Shown one piece after another: positions 17,507 through 25,542 of a stretch of 64,000 nucleotides of DNA (position 1 is its first letter; the number at the start of each line of letters is the position of its first letter). The notes beneath the pieces are model-generated. The model ran no database searches. It was given only the letters and a program-made list of their open reading frames with translations, and had not been told where the DNA came from. Made by a program: the position numbers and the translations under genes. Source of the DNA: Pedobacter sp. Leaf250 (GTDB lineage Bacteria; Bacteroidota; Bacteroidia; Sphingobacteriales; Sphingobacteriaceae); assembly GCF_920984735.1 (NCBI RefSeq), contig NZ_CAKLBU010000018.1:38363-102362 (forward strand), in the 5' to 3' direction.

Positions 17507-17517
17507 TTCAATTATAA

Positions 17518-17550
17518 ATCAATGGGATAATTTATTCCATTGATAATTTT
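17518..17550 (+). terminator. Terminator after trhO
   Basis: The 8-bp perfect stem ATCAATGG / CCATTGAT with an 11-nt loop is followed by AATTTTTATT. It lies 12 bases after the trhO stop and isolates trhO from the polysaccharide locus. Confidence 0.65.
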
Positions 17551-17754
17551 TATTAGGCATTATTTCGGTTCTTTGCCAGGAACGAACTTTTATAAAGGAT
17601 ATTTCTTCCCATCAACTTCAATAATCAAAAGGCATATCTATTTTTCAAGTTCACAGTCTCGACTAAAATTTGCTGGAACATCACGTCTTTTAAAAAATAC
17701 CGCTTATCTTTATAACTTTATCTTAGTGTCCCAAACATTCTAAAAAAGTATAAA

Positions 17755-20154
17755 TTGACTGAGTTAGTGCAAGAGAAAAAGGCTGTAAGCCAAAGTATTG
17801 ATTTCTATAAAATCTTTAGGGTATTTTTAAGTCGTTGGTATTGGGTTGCATTTACTGTAACCGTTGCAATTTGTGGTGCCTGGCTATACTTATGGTACAC
17901 CCCTCCAATTTTCCAAACAGGTGCATCTCTAAAATTAGAAGACAGCAATCCAGCAATTAATACTGGCGGTCAGGCCGCCATGCAAAACTATAACTATACA
18001 GATAAAATTCAGGCCGAAAGTTTTACCATTCGCAGTAATGAGGTTATTGCAAATGCGGTAAAAACCCTCGATTATAAAATTAGTTACTACCTCAAAGGCC
18101 GTGTTAGAACTACAGAACTCTACCCAAATGTTCCATTTGTTATTGAAATCATTAAACAAGATAGCGTAAACTTTGGCCGATCGCTATATGCAGTAAAAGG
18201 TATTGATGATAAAAGTTTTCAAATTTCTTCTGCTGACAATGAGGATGCAAAAACCATTGTAAAATATGGTCAAAACATTAATATGGGAAATATGACTTTC
18301 CGTATTAAAGATAATATTCCTGTTAACAGCACTTATCAATTCAAATTTAATAGCAAGGAAGATTTTATTGGTCGGGCGATGGGCGGTTTAAATATTGGTG
18401 AAGCTGCCCGATTTACCAATGTAATGAGTTTGAGCCAAACGGATGCAAATGCCGTTTTTGCAGCTGATATTTTGAATGCCATCATGAAAGAATACGTGAA
18501 GTATGATGTGATTCAAAGAAGAAGATCGGCAAGGCAAACCGTAGATTTTATCGACAATCAATTGGGTTTTATTAATACTGAAGCAGGTAAATCCGGAAGT
18601 ACTTTAGCCAATTATAAAACACAAAATAAGATGGTTGATATGAGTTCATCAACCGCCATGACAGTTGGTAAACTCGCCGATTTTGAAAAGCAAAAAACTG
18701 AACTTAATTTAAAATTGCTGGGGATTAAACAGCTGGAAGATCAGATTAATAACAACCGGAATAAGGTAGAAATAGGGGTTGATTTAGAGGGTGATTTAAG
18801 TACTGGCTTAGGTGCATTGGTTACCCAACTTAATACTTTACTGGCCAATAGAGAAATTAAACTGAATCAGTTTAATCCCGAATCGCAACCAGTAAAACAG
18901 GTTGAACAGCAGATTGCCAATGTTAAATCAGGCATTAGAAGTAGTATTCAGGGCATGCGTAGAAACAACGAAGCTACAATCCGATATATCGATAACCAGA
19001 TTGCTGGCGTAACGCAAAGCATGAGTACCATACCTGTAAAGGAGCAGAATTTTGTAAAACTACAAACCAACTTTGAAGTGAACAATAAAGTGCGGTCTTA
19101 TTTATCAGAAAAGAAACTAGAGGCTGAAATGAATGCCGCCGCCATTGTTCCTGGTGCTTCAATTGTAAATCCTGCATATCCATCTTACTTTGCCATTTCG
19201 CCAAATGGAAACAAGGCTTACAGTACCTCTTTAATGTTGGGTTTGGCTTCGGGTTTTGGTTTAATTTTATTGGTTCGCTTTTTAAATCCTTACATCTACG
19301 ATAAAGAAACTGTTGAAGGATTAACCCATACGCCAATTATTGGTGTAATTAGAAAATTTCCTGATTTTATTGATCAGGACAGCCGACAAGCCCTATCATT
19401 GGCTAAACCAAAATCGGTTTTTGCCGAATCCGTTCGATCGGTAAGAACAAATTTAAGCTTTTTGGCCAGTCACAAAGCCAGCAAGGTAATTTGTATTACT
19501 TCAGAAATATCGGGAGAAGGAAAATCATTTGTTACCATTAATCTGGCAAGCACTTTGGCATTAATTGAAAAGCGAGTGATTCTTATTGCTGCGGATTTAC
19601 GTAAATCGAAATTGCATAAAGCATTTGGCAGTGATAATAAAAAAGGATTGAGTTCATTACTTTCCGGACAGGCTACTTTTGAGCAGGTTATGATCCATGA
19701 TGATGTTCATCACATCGATTTCATTCCATCCGGACCTGTGCCCCCTAATCCGTCTGAATTGCTACATACCGCAGCCATGAAAGAATTGTTAAAGCAATTG
19801 GAAGCCGACTACGATTATGTTTTGGTGGATACTGCGCCTGTTGGCTTGGTATCAGATGCGATCCCATTGATCCGTTCTTCAGATATTAACCTGTTTGTTA
19901 TCCGTTCCGGTGTTTCGCAACAAAGGGCAGCAAACATTCCCGAACGTTTATCAAGAGAATACGGATTAAGCAATTTGGCCATCATTTTGAATGCTTTTGG
20001 CGACGATGCCCTTTATTCTAATTATTACACAACAGATTATTCTCGCGGTGGCGGAAACAGCACTTACTATTATTCTGATTATTCTGGATATTCTGGATCG
20101 GGTTATTATGATGATGAAAATAGGAAGTGGTGGATGTTTTGGAAAAAGAAATAG
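17755..20154 (+). CDS. Wzc-like polysaccharide co-polymerase and tyrosine autokinase
   Basis: This inner membrane protein controls chain length and export of a surface polysaccharide through cycles of tyrosine phosphorylation. The N-terminus has a Wzz domain with a first membrane helix at about residues 30-52 and a second near 490-510 (LMLGLASGFGLILLVRFL). A coiled-coil periplasmic region lies between. The cytoplasmic BY-kinase domain carries Walker A SEISGEGKS (Lys590), Walker A' ILIAADLR and VLVDTAP. The tail is Tyr-rich (DYSRGGG, YYYSDYSGYSGSGYYDD), the usual autophosphorylation cluster. No ATG is in frame near the start, so TTG at 17755 (or GTG at 17767) is used. It opens the glycan locus. 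Confidence 0.92.
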   Translation: MTELVQEKKAVSQSIDFYKIFRVFLSRWYWVAFTVTVAICGAWLYLWYTPPIFQTGASLKLEDSNPAINTGGQAAMQNYNYTDKIQAESFTIRSNEVIANAVKTLDYKISYYLKGRVRTTELYPNVPFVIEIIKQDSVNFGRSLYAVKGIDDKSFQISSADNEDAKTIVKYGQNINMGNMTFRIKDNIPVNSTYQFKFNSKEDFIGRAMGGLNIGEAARFTNVMSLSQTDANAVFAADILNAIMKEYVKYDVIQRRRSARQTVDFIDNQLGFINTEAGKSGSTLANYKTQNKMVDMSSSTAMTVGKLADFEKQKTELNLKLLGIKQLEDQINNNRNKVEIGVDLEGDLSTGLGALVTQLNTLLANREIKLNQFNPESQPVKQVEQQIANVKSGIRSSIQGMRRNNEATIRYIDNQIAGVTQSMSTIPVKEQNFVKLQTNFEVNNKVRSYLSEKKLEAEMNAAAIVPGASIVNPAYPSYFAISPNGNKAYSTSLMLGLASGFGLILLVRFLNPYIYDKETVEGLTHTPIIGVIRKFPDFIDQDSRQALSLAKPKSVFAESVRSVRTNLSFLASHKASKVICITSEISGEGKSFVTINLASTLALIEKRVILIAADLRKSKLHKAFGSDNKKGLSSLLSGQATFEQVMIHDDVHHIDFIPSGPVPPNPSELLHTAAMKELLKQLEADYDYVLVDTAPVGLVSDAIPLIRSSDINLFVIRSGVSQQRAANIPERLSREYGLSNLAIILNAFGDDALYSNYYTTDYSRGGGNSTYYYSDYSGYSGSGYYDDENRKWWMFWKKK

Positions 20155-20159
20155 TAACA

Positions 20160-20216
20160 CTTTAAAGTTAAAAGTTAAAGGTTAAAAGTTGAGGGTTAAA
20201 TGTTAAAAGTTGAAGA
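20160..20216. repeat. Tandem AGTTAAA-type low-complexity repeat
   Basis: Seven to eight near-copies of a heptamer-like unit (AAAGTTA, AAAGGTTA, AGGGTTA) stand directly after the wzc-like gene. The same A/G/T-only vocabulary recurs near 5911, 16446, 44345 and 60050. This is the start of a 405-bp noncoding stretch (20155-20559) that otherwise holds the promoter candidates and hairpin listed separately. Confidence 0.55.
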
Positions 20217-20294
20217 ATTGGCCAAAAATTGGTGTCTTATCGATCTAAAACTATTTAAAAAACCACGAAAATAAAATTGATATTTCGCAATAAT

Positions 20295-20340
20295 TAACTT
20301 TGAAAAAAAGTGGTTTTAATAATAGAATTAAGTAGTTTTG
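20295..20340 (+). promoter_or_regulatory. Two candidate -7 promoter elements for the upxY-led operon
   Basis: TAACTTTG (20295-20302) and TAGTTTTG (20333-20340) both match TAnnTTTG. Neither has a clear -33 TTTG at 19-21 bases. Either would give a leader of 200 to 250 nt before the antiterminator gene, which suits leader-RNA control. Confidence 0.4.
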
Positions 20341-20434
20341 ATGTTACATTGCTCCTAACGAATTAATTTATATAAATCACAATCTAGTTGATGATTGACA
20401 GTCCTGGTTGGTTACATTTTTCTTATAATGTTTA

Positions 20435-20463
20435 CTTGAAAAGTCTAAATGGCATTTTTCAAG
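20435..20463 (+). promoter_or_regulatory. Leader hairpin upstream of the UpxY-type gene
   Basis: A perfect 8-bp stem CTTGAAAA / TTTTCAAG with a 13-nt loop lies about 100 bases before the antiterminator start. NusG-like specificity factors act on sites in the leader of their operon, so this structure is a candidate recognition or pausing element. No sequence match to a known ops site was recognised. Confidence 0.35.
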
Positions 20464-20559
20464 AACTAACTTCGACTTTTTCCTTCTTTTATAAAAGATG
20501 CATTAGCTCAAATGCTCAAACAGCGCCAATAAATAGACTTCCTAATCTACATATCTATT

Positions 20560-21063
20560 ATGATTGATCAACACTATAAATGGTTTCCTGTTTATACGCG
20601 ATCAAGGGCAGAAAAAAAAGCTTATGATGAATTGTTGCGAAAGGGAATTACGGCATATTTGCCACTCAAAAAAACACTGAAACAATGGAGTGATCGGAAA
20701 AAAATTGTTGAAGAGCCACTGATAAAATCTTACCTCTTTGTATATATTTCCACTAAAGAGCATGCAGAAGTTTTAATGACAAATGGCATCGCCAGATTTT
20801 TATATTTCTCCGGAAAAATAGCTTCCATGCCTGATCAGCAGATCGATCATCTTAAATTATTATTGGCTACCGACGAAGAGTTGGCAGTATTTGATTATGA
20901 TATCAAACCTGGTCAGAAAGTGCTTATTAAGGCCGGACCTTTTAAAGATATGATTGCAGAGATGGTTTCAATACACAATAAACAACGTATTATTTTACGT
21001 TTAGATAATATCGGGTATTCGATTGAAATTAATACATCGATGGCTTTTGTAGAGCCTCTGTAA
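20560..21063 (+). CDS. UpxY-type transcription antiterminator (NusG/RfaH paralogue)
   Basis: This protein should join RNA polymerase and let it read through the long glycan operon that follows. The N-terminal NGN domain (residues about 5-105, WFPVYTRSRAEKKAYDELL and LIKSYLFVYIS) is followed by a short KOW domain (GQKVLIKAGPFKDM to the end). At 167 residues it has the size of the UpxY proteins of Bacteroides capsule loci and is shorter than housekeeping NusG. It lies between the Wzc-like kinase and asparagine synthase genes, and a strong terminator-like hairpin follows it. No UpxZ-like partner is seen. Confidence 0.9.
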   Translation: MIDQHYKWFPVYTRSRAEKKAYDELLRKGITAYLPLKKTLKQWSDRKKIVEEPLIKSYLFVYISTKEHAEVLMTNGIARFLYFSGKIASMPDQQIDHLKLLLATDEELAVFDYDIKPGQKVLIKAGPFKDMIAEMVSIHNKQRIILRLDNIGYSIEINTSMAFVEPL

Positions 21064-21120
21064 TTGGATTGTTAATTGAGTCATCGGATGAATACTGGTA
21101 GTATGCTATATTCAAAGGAT

Positions 21121-21177
21121 GACTAATATAGTGAATAACTAGTGCCAGGATGCTGGTGAGTGATTAGTCATTTTTTT
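21121..21177 (+). terminator. Terminator-like hairpin between upxY-type gene and asnB-type gene
   Basis: The outer stem GACTAAT (21121-21127) / ATTAGTC (21163-21169) encloses an inner stem CCAG / CTGG (21145-21156) and is followed by a run of seven T. It has the form of an intrinsic terminator and stands exactly between the antiterminator gene and the structural genes, so it is a natural place for antitermination control. Confidence 0.6.
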
Positions 21178-21277
21178 AAAAAAAATGTGACTGAAGGGGC
21201 GAAGCTGTGTCCAGTAAGAATGGAAAATGGAAAGCACAACACCCAATCTAAAATCGTAATTCGTATATCGTAATTTA

Positions 21278-23068
21278 ATGTGCCGAATAGCAGGTATAAT
21301 TGATAAAAACCAAAACCCTGAACAACTTCTTAAAGATGTTACAGCCATGTGCGATAGCATGAAGCATGGTGGACCCGATGGCGAAGGTTTTTATTCGGAA
21401 TCGGCACTCGGTTTGCAATTTGGACATAGAAGGTTGGCCTTAATCGATCTTTCTCCCTCGGGTAAACAGCCAATGAGCTACCACGATAAAAATTTAACCA
21501 TCACATTTAATGGGGAAATTTATAATTATCTCGAATTAAAAGAAGAATTATCAGCCAAGGGATTGATTTTTACTACACAAAGCGATACAGAGGTGATTTT
21601 AGCAGCCTATAGATTTTGGGGAGAAGAATGCTTTACAAAGTTTACAGGTATGTTTGCCTTTGCCATTTTTGATCAAGCGAAACAAGTTACTTTTCTGGTT
21701 AGGGATCAAATGGGTATAAAACCCCTTTACTACAATACAAATAACAATCGGCTGGTTTTTGGATCAGAAATTAAATCTTTTAAGGCAACTTCATATCAAT
21801 ATCAAGAAAACCGCGATTGGAAAATTTACTTCCTTGCATTTGGGCATATCCCACATCCTTTCACCACGCTTCAAGATGTGTATTCATTGCATCCTGGCCA
21901 TTTCTTAAAGTGGGATCATCAGGAAAGTAAATTCGCAATCTTTTCTTTTAAGGAAGAGCTGAAGCCTAAAACTGTTTTTGATCAGCAGGAAGGGAGCGAT
22001 TTAATTGCCGCAAAACTTAAACAAGCGGTAAAACAACATTTGATTACTGATGCTTCAATCGGTGTATTTTTGAGTGGAGGAATTGATTCGAGTATCATCA
22101 CACTGTTGGCCAATAAAAGCATTGGAAAAAACTTGAAAAGCTTGTCTATCAATTTTCAGGAAAAAACCTATTCGGAAGAAAGGTTTCAAAAAATAATTGC
22201 TGATCGGATTAATGGAATACACCATAATTATTTGGTTAAAGAATCTGATTTAACAGCAAATTTCGATCAAATTATTGATGCGATGGATCAACCCACAAAT
22301 GATGGCATTAATTCGTGGTTTGTAACTCAATATGCGAAAGCTGATGGTTTAAAAGCGGTATTATCGGGCATTGGTGCGGATGAACTTTTGGGAGGATATC
22401 CATCTTTCAAAAGAATAAAATTGATTAAAAAATTAAAACATACACCCCGTTTTCTGTTGAAGTTATCGGCATACATTCCTCACGATAAACTAAAACGGAT
22501 TTCCTATTTAAGCTATAAAAATCCAGTAGGTGAATATCTTTTTTTAAGGGGATTTTTCACACCTGACGCCATTTCCAAAATATTAAGCATCGACAAAAAA
22601 CATGTTGATCACTTATTGGAAAATTTTCCGATTGAAAAGTTAATCGATACGTTAGAAGGAGAAGAAAGAGTTGCGTGGATGGAGACGAATCTTTTTATGC
22701 AGAACCAGCTTTTAAAAGACACCGATTTTATGAGCATGAGTCACGGCGTTGAAGTGCGGGTTCCATTTTTGGATCAAAATTTTGTGGCCGCTACCCAAAG
22801 CATAGCCAACCAAAAAAGGTTCCCAACCCGGCCAAAAGGCTTATTGATCGACGCTTTTAAAAATATTATCCCCGAATCGATTTGGAACCGAGCTAAGATG
22901 GGTTTTACTTTTCCTTTGCAACAATGGCTTCTAAAGAACGAAAAGATCATCAATGAAAAACATTATGATGGATATGCCTTGCAATTGATTAAGAAATTCA
23001 AAGCGGGGAAATTGCATTGGTCGAAAGCTTTTGCATTATACCAGATAGCCAACAGCAACAATAATTGA
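21278..23068 (+). CDS. asnB: Asparagine synthase (glutamine-hydrolysing), glycan-locus type
   Basis: This enzyme family transfers ammonia from glutamine to a carboxylate activated with ATP. Cys2 after Met removal is the N-terminal nucleophile (MCRIAGIID), followed by the glutaminase motifs HRRLALIDLS and FNGEIYNYLEL. The synthetase domain begins near residue 230 and has the PP-loop LSGGIDSSII at about 264-273. At 596 residues it is full length. Copies inside surface-polysaccharide loci are thought to amidate sugar acids or amino-acid substituents rather than make free asparagine, and that is the inferred role here. Its TGA stop overlaps the TTG start of the next gene. Confidence 0.92.
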   Translation: MCRIAGIIDKNQNPEQLLKDVTAMCDSMKHGGPDGEGFYSESALGLQFGHRRLALIDLSPSGKQPMSYHDKNLTITFNGEIYNYLELKEELSAKGLIFTTQSDTEVILAAYRFWGEECFTKFTGMFAFAIFDQAKQVTFLVRDQMGIKPLYYNTNNNRLVFGSEIKSFKATSYQYQENRDWKIYFLAFGHIPHPFTTLQDVYSLHPGHFLKWDHQESKFAIFSFKEELKPKTVFDQQEGSDLIAAKLKQAVKQHLITDASIGVFLSGGIDSSIITLLANKSIGKNLKSLSINFQEKTYSEERFQKIIADRINGIHHNYLVKESDLTANFDQIIDAMDQPTNDGINSWFVTQYAKADGLKAVLSGIGADELLGGYPSFKRIKLIKKLKHTPRFLLKLSAYIPHDKLKRISYLSYKNPVGEYLFLRGFFTPDAISKILSIDKKHVDHLLENFPIEKLIDTLEGEERVAWMETNLFMQNQLLKDTDFMSMSHGVEVRVPFLDQNFVAATQSIANQKRFPTRPKGLLIDAFKNIIPESIWNRAKMGFTFPLQQWLLKNEKIINEKHYDGYALQLIKKFKAGKLHWSKAFALYQIANSNNN

Positions 23069-24192
23069 GAAGCGAAAAGATTCTTTTTTTAACATTGTAT
23101 ACGTATAGTTTAACAGGTGGCATTGAAAAGGTAGGCCAAACCATTATTGAAGTATTCAAGGAACTAGAAAATGCTCATAAAATTAAAAATCATGTTACTT
23201 TATCACTGCACGATTTACAAAATTTTATAGATCATAAAGGCTTCAGAAGCAACAAATTTTTGTATCTACTGGCCGTATTAAAAAATGCCTTTACTGCCGA
23301 TACTATCATACTCAGTCACATTCACATCCTACCTTTTGCGAAGCTGATTAGAAAATTGAGTCCTAAAAAGCGGATTATTTTGTTTGCCCACGGCATCGAA
23401 GTATGGAAGCCTCTGGCAAAGTGGAAACAAGAATTCTTAAATGGAATTGAAATATGGGCGGTTAGTAATTATACAGCCGAAGTGCTTCAGAAAAGTAATC
23501 ATGTTGAACATCAAAACATCAGCGTTTTGAATAATAGTTTATCAAGAAACTATTCATATTCTATAAAGACAAATTCAGAGGCAAGCTTACTTGATCAATA
23601 TCAGATTGCTGCAGGTGAAAAACTTATACTTACGGTTTGTAGGTTATCATCATCCGAACAATATAAAGGTTATGACCTGGTGTTGTTGGCCTTAAAAGAT
23701 GTTATCAAAATCTATCCAAACGTTAAATACATCATTGCCGGTAAGGCTGATGATATGGAGCGAGAACGGGTTTTACAGCTCATTCAAGATTGTAAACTGG
23801 AAGCTCATGTAACTTTGATAGGGTATTTAGATGAGGATAAATTAAAGGAACTTTATCAATTGGCTGATATTTTTGCCATGCCAAGTAAAGGTGAAGGTTT
23901 CGGATTGGTTTATCTGGAAGCAGTTGCCAATGGATGCAGCGTTTTAGCAGGCAATGCCGATGGAAGCAAAGATGCTTTACTAAATGGAAAACTCGGTTTG
24001 CTTGCTGATCCTGAAGACAGAGATGCAATTTATCAGGGATTAATTCAGCTATTGCAACAACCCATTACTGAAGATGAGATTGTTCGAAGACAGCAAATGG
24101 CTGAAGCAAATTTTGGCTTTGAAAGGTATGTGGAGAAAGTGGAAAGACTGCTAGCCTCACCCTCCTGTATTACAAAAATAAATGGATCATAA
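23065..24192 (+). CDS. Glycosyltransferase family 4
   Basis: This is a GT-B fold retaining glycosyltransferase. The C-terminal domain carries ILTVCRLSSSEQYKGYD, then IAGKADD and ADIFAMPSKGEGFGLVYLEA with the GT4 donor-binding Glu pair (EGFGLVYLE). The start is TTG, overlapping the asnB stop by 4 bases (TTGA), so the genes are coupled. It also overlaps the next gene, the ABC permease, by 11 bases. Donor and acceptor are unknown. It lies outside the AT-rich cassette, so it may make an early, conserved linkage of the glycan. Confidence 0.9.
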   Translation: MRSEKILFLTLYTYSLTGGIEKVGQTIIEVFKELENAHKIKNHVTLSLHDLQNFIDHKGFRSNKFLYLLAVLKNAFTADTIILSHIHILPFAKLIRKLSPKKRIILFAHGIEVWKPLAKWKQEFLNGIEIWAVSNYTAEVLQKSNHVEHQNISVLNNSLSRNYSYSIKTNSEASLLDQYQIAAGEKLILTVCRLSSSEQYKGYDLVLLALKDVIKIYPNVKYIIAGKADDMERERVLQLIQDCKLEAHVTLIGYLDEDKLKELYQLADIFAMPSKGEGFGLVYLEAVANGCSVLAGNADGSKDALLNGKLGLLADPEDRDAIYQGLIQLLQQPITEDEIVRRQQMAEANFGFERYVEKVERLLASPSCITKINGS

Positions 24193-25039
24193 AGAGGAAT
24201 ACAGTTGGACCATAGAAGCAAAAGCTTCGTTATTTGACCTTAAACTAAATGAAGTTTGGGCATACCGAGATTTATTATGGCTTTTGGTGAGAAGAGATTT
24301 TGTGTCTTTCTACAAACAGACCATCCTAGGTCCGCTTTGGTTTTTTATACAGCCTCTTTTCACAACCATTATCTTCACTTTTATATTCGGCAACTTAGCC
24401 GGAATATCTACTGATGGCCTCCCAAAACCTTTGTTTTACATGGCGGGTATTACGGCTTGGAATTATTTTGCAGATTGCCTGACTAAAACCTCTACTGTTT
24501 TCAAAGACAATGCTGCTATTTTTGGTAAAGTATACTTTCCAAGACTCATCATGCCATTAAGCATCGTGGTGAGTAATTTGGTTCGTTTTGGTGTACAAAT
24601 GCTATTATTTCTTTTAATGATGGCTTATTATTACTTCAATGGAGCAGCCTTTCACATTACTTCGGCCATCTTACTATTCCCTTTAATCGTTATGTTAATG
24701 GCTCTAATGGGCCTAGGCACTGGAATGATAATTTCCGCGATGACCACAAAATACCGTGATTTGGCTTTCTTGGTAACCTTTGGTGTGCAACTTTTAATGT
24801 ATGCTACAACGGTGATCTATCCCCTATCCGAAGCTTTTAATAAATACCCAGCTTACGCCTGGATTATAGAATACAACCCAATGACACCGATTATCGAAAC
24901 ATTTAGATATGGATTTTTGGGTGAAGGTAGTTTTAGCTGGGGAAGTGTGGGATACGCCTGTATTGTGACCATTGCATTGCTTTTCACTGGGGTTGTGGTT
25001 TTTAATAAGGTAGAACGGAATTTTGTGGATACGGTTTAG
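24182..25039 (+). CDS. Polysaccharide ABC transporter permease (Wzm-type)
   Basis: This is the membrane channel of an ABC exporter for lipid-linked polysaccharide. Starting with a cytoplasmic N-terminus (LLWLLVRRDFVSFYKQTILGP, typical of Wzm/TagG), it shows about six transmembrane helices and ends in KVERNFVDTV, also typical. At 285 residues it is full length. The ATPase gene lies 500 bases further on, separated by an S23-type ORF. Such exporters move finished chains across the inner membrane, in contrast to the Wzx/Wzy route. Confidence 0.93.
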   Translation: MDHKEEYSWTIEAKASLFDLKLNEVWAYRDLLWLLVRRDFVSFYKQTILGPLWFFIQPLFTTIIFTFIFGNLAGISTDGLPKPLFYMAGITAWNYFADCLTKTSTVFKDNAAIFGKVYFPRLIMPLSIVVSNLVRFGVQMLLFLLMMAYYYFNGAAFHITSAILLFPLIVMLMALMGLGTGMIISAMTTKYRDLAFLVTFGVQLLMYATTVIYPLSEAFNKYPAYAWIIEYNPMTPIIETFRYGFLGEGSFSWGSVGYACIVTIALLFTGVVVFNKVERNFVDTV

Positions 25040-25040
25040 A

Positions 25041-25541
25041 ACGTTTTTCGTCTACCGTTTTTCGTCCAACGAGCAACGAAAAAAAAACAATATATTAATT
25101 CAATTATCCTTCAATTTCTTACTATAAAACCATCATTATCGAAAACAAATTAGAAGTATGGAAAAAAGCTCACGATCTCACATTATCAATTTATTTGTTG
25201 ACCAAGCAATTTCCTAAGGAAGAATTATTTGGGTTACCTTCCCAAATTAGAAGAAGTGCAGCTAGTGTACCAACGAATATAGTTGAAGGGCAAGCTAGGC
25301 AACATATTAAAGAATTTAAGCAGTTTTTATTTATTGCAAAGGGGTCCTTAGCGGAAACACACTATCACTTATATTTGGCTAAAAGTTTAGCATATATAAA
25401 TGAAGAAAATTATCTGTTTATTGACAGCCAAATCATTAGTATAATAATGATGTTAGCTAAGCTAATCAAGTCTTTAGGATAAGCCGCCATTCATCCATCG
25501 TCTTTCAATTAAGAACGAGAAACGACAAACGAACAACGAAC
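25041..25541. repeat. CG-AAC-rich imperfect inverted repeats flanking the S23-type ORF
   Basis: The left flank (25041-25080, with CGTTTTTCGTCTACCG and CCAACGAGCAACGAA) and the right flank (25511-25541, with AACGAGAAACGACAAACG and AACAACGAACAA) are low-complexity and roughly reverse-complementary. Everything between them, the S23-type ORF, may have arrived as one unit in the permease-ATPase gap. Confidence 0.4.
25135..25482 (+). CDS. Four-helix-bundle protein (S23 / 23S rRNA intervening-sequence protein family), no ATG start
   Basis: The frame encodes an S23-family protein: LEVWKKAHDLTLSIY, LPSQIRRSAASVPTNIVEG and FLFIAKGSLAETHYHL are its hallmark segments. These small helical proteins form pentamers and are found in rRNA intervening sequences and, often, in surface-glycan loci. 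Their function is unknown. Homology clearly starts before the TTG at 25195, near base 25132, yet no ATG, GTG or TTG is available there. The codons are ATC-ATT-ATC-GAA. Either an ATT or ATC start is used or the start codon has been lost. The gene splits the permease and ATPase genes of one exporter. Confidence 0.7.
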   Translation: MIENKLEVWKKAHDLTLSIYLLTKQFPKEELFGLPSQIRRSAASVPTNIVEGQARQHIKEFKQFLFIAKGSLAETHYHLYLAKSLAYINEENYLFIDSQIISIIMMLAKLIKSLG

Positions 25542-25542
25542 A

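Noticed and set aside
17540..17743. A 67-codon frame between trhO and the Wzc-like gene
   Set aside because: The predicted product has no recognisable family or signal, begins inside the trhO terminator hairpin and lies in what should be the promoter region of the next gene. It is probably not coding.
25195..25482. Short version of the S23-type protein starting at TTG
   Set aside because: Clear family residues (LEVWKKAHDLTLSIYL) lie upstream in the same frame, so this start would cut off the first helix.
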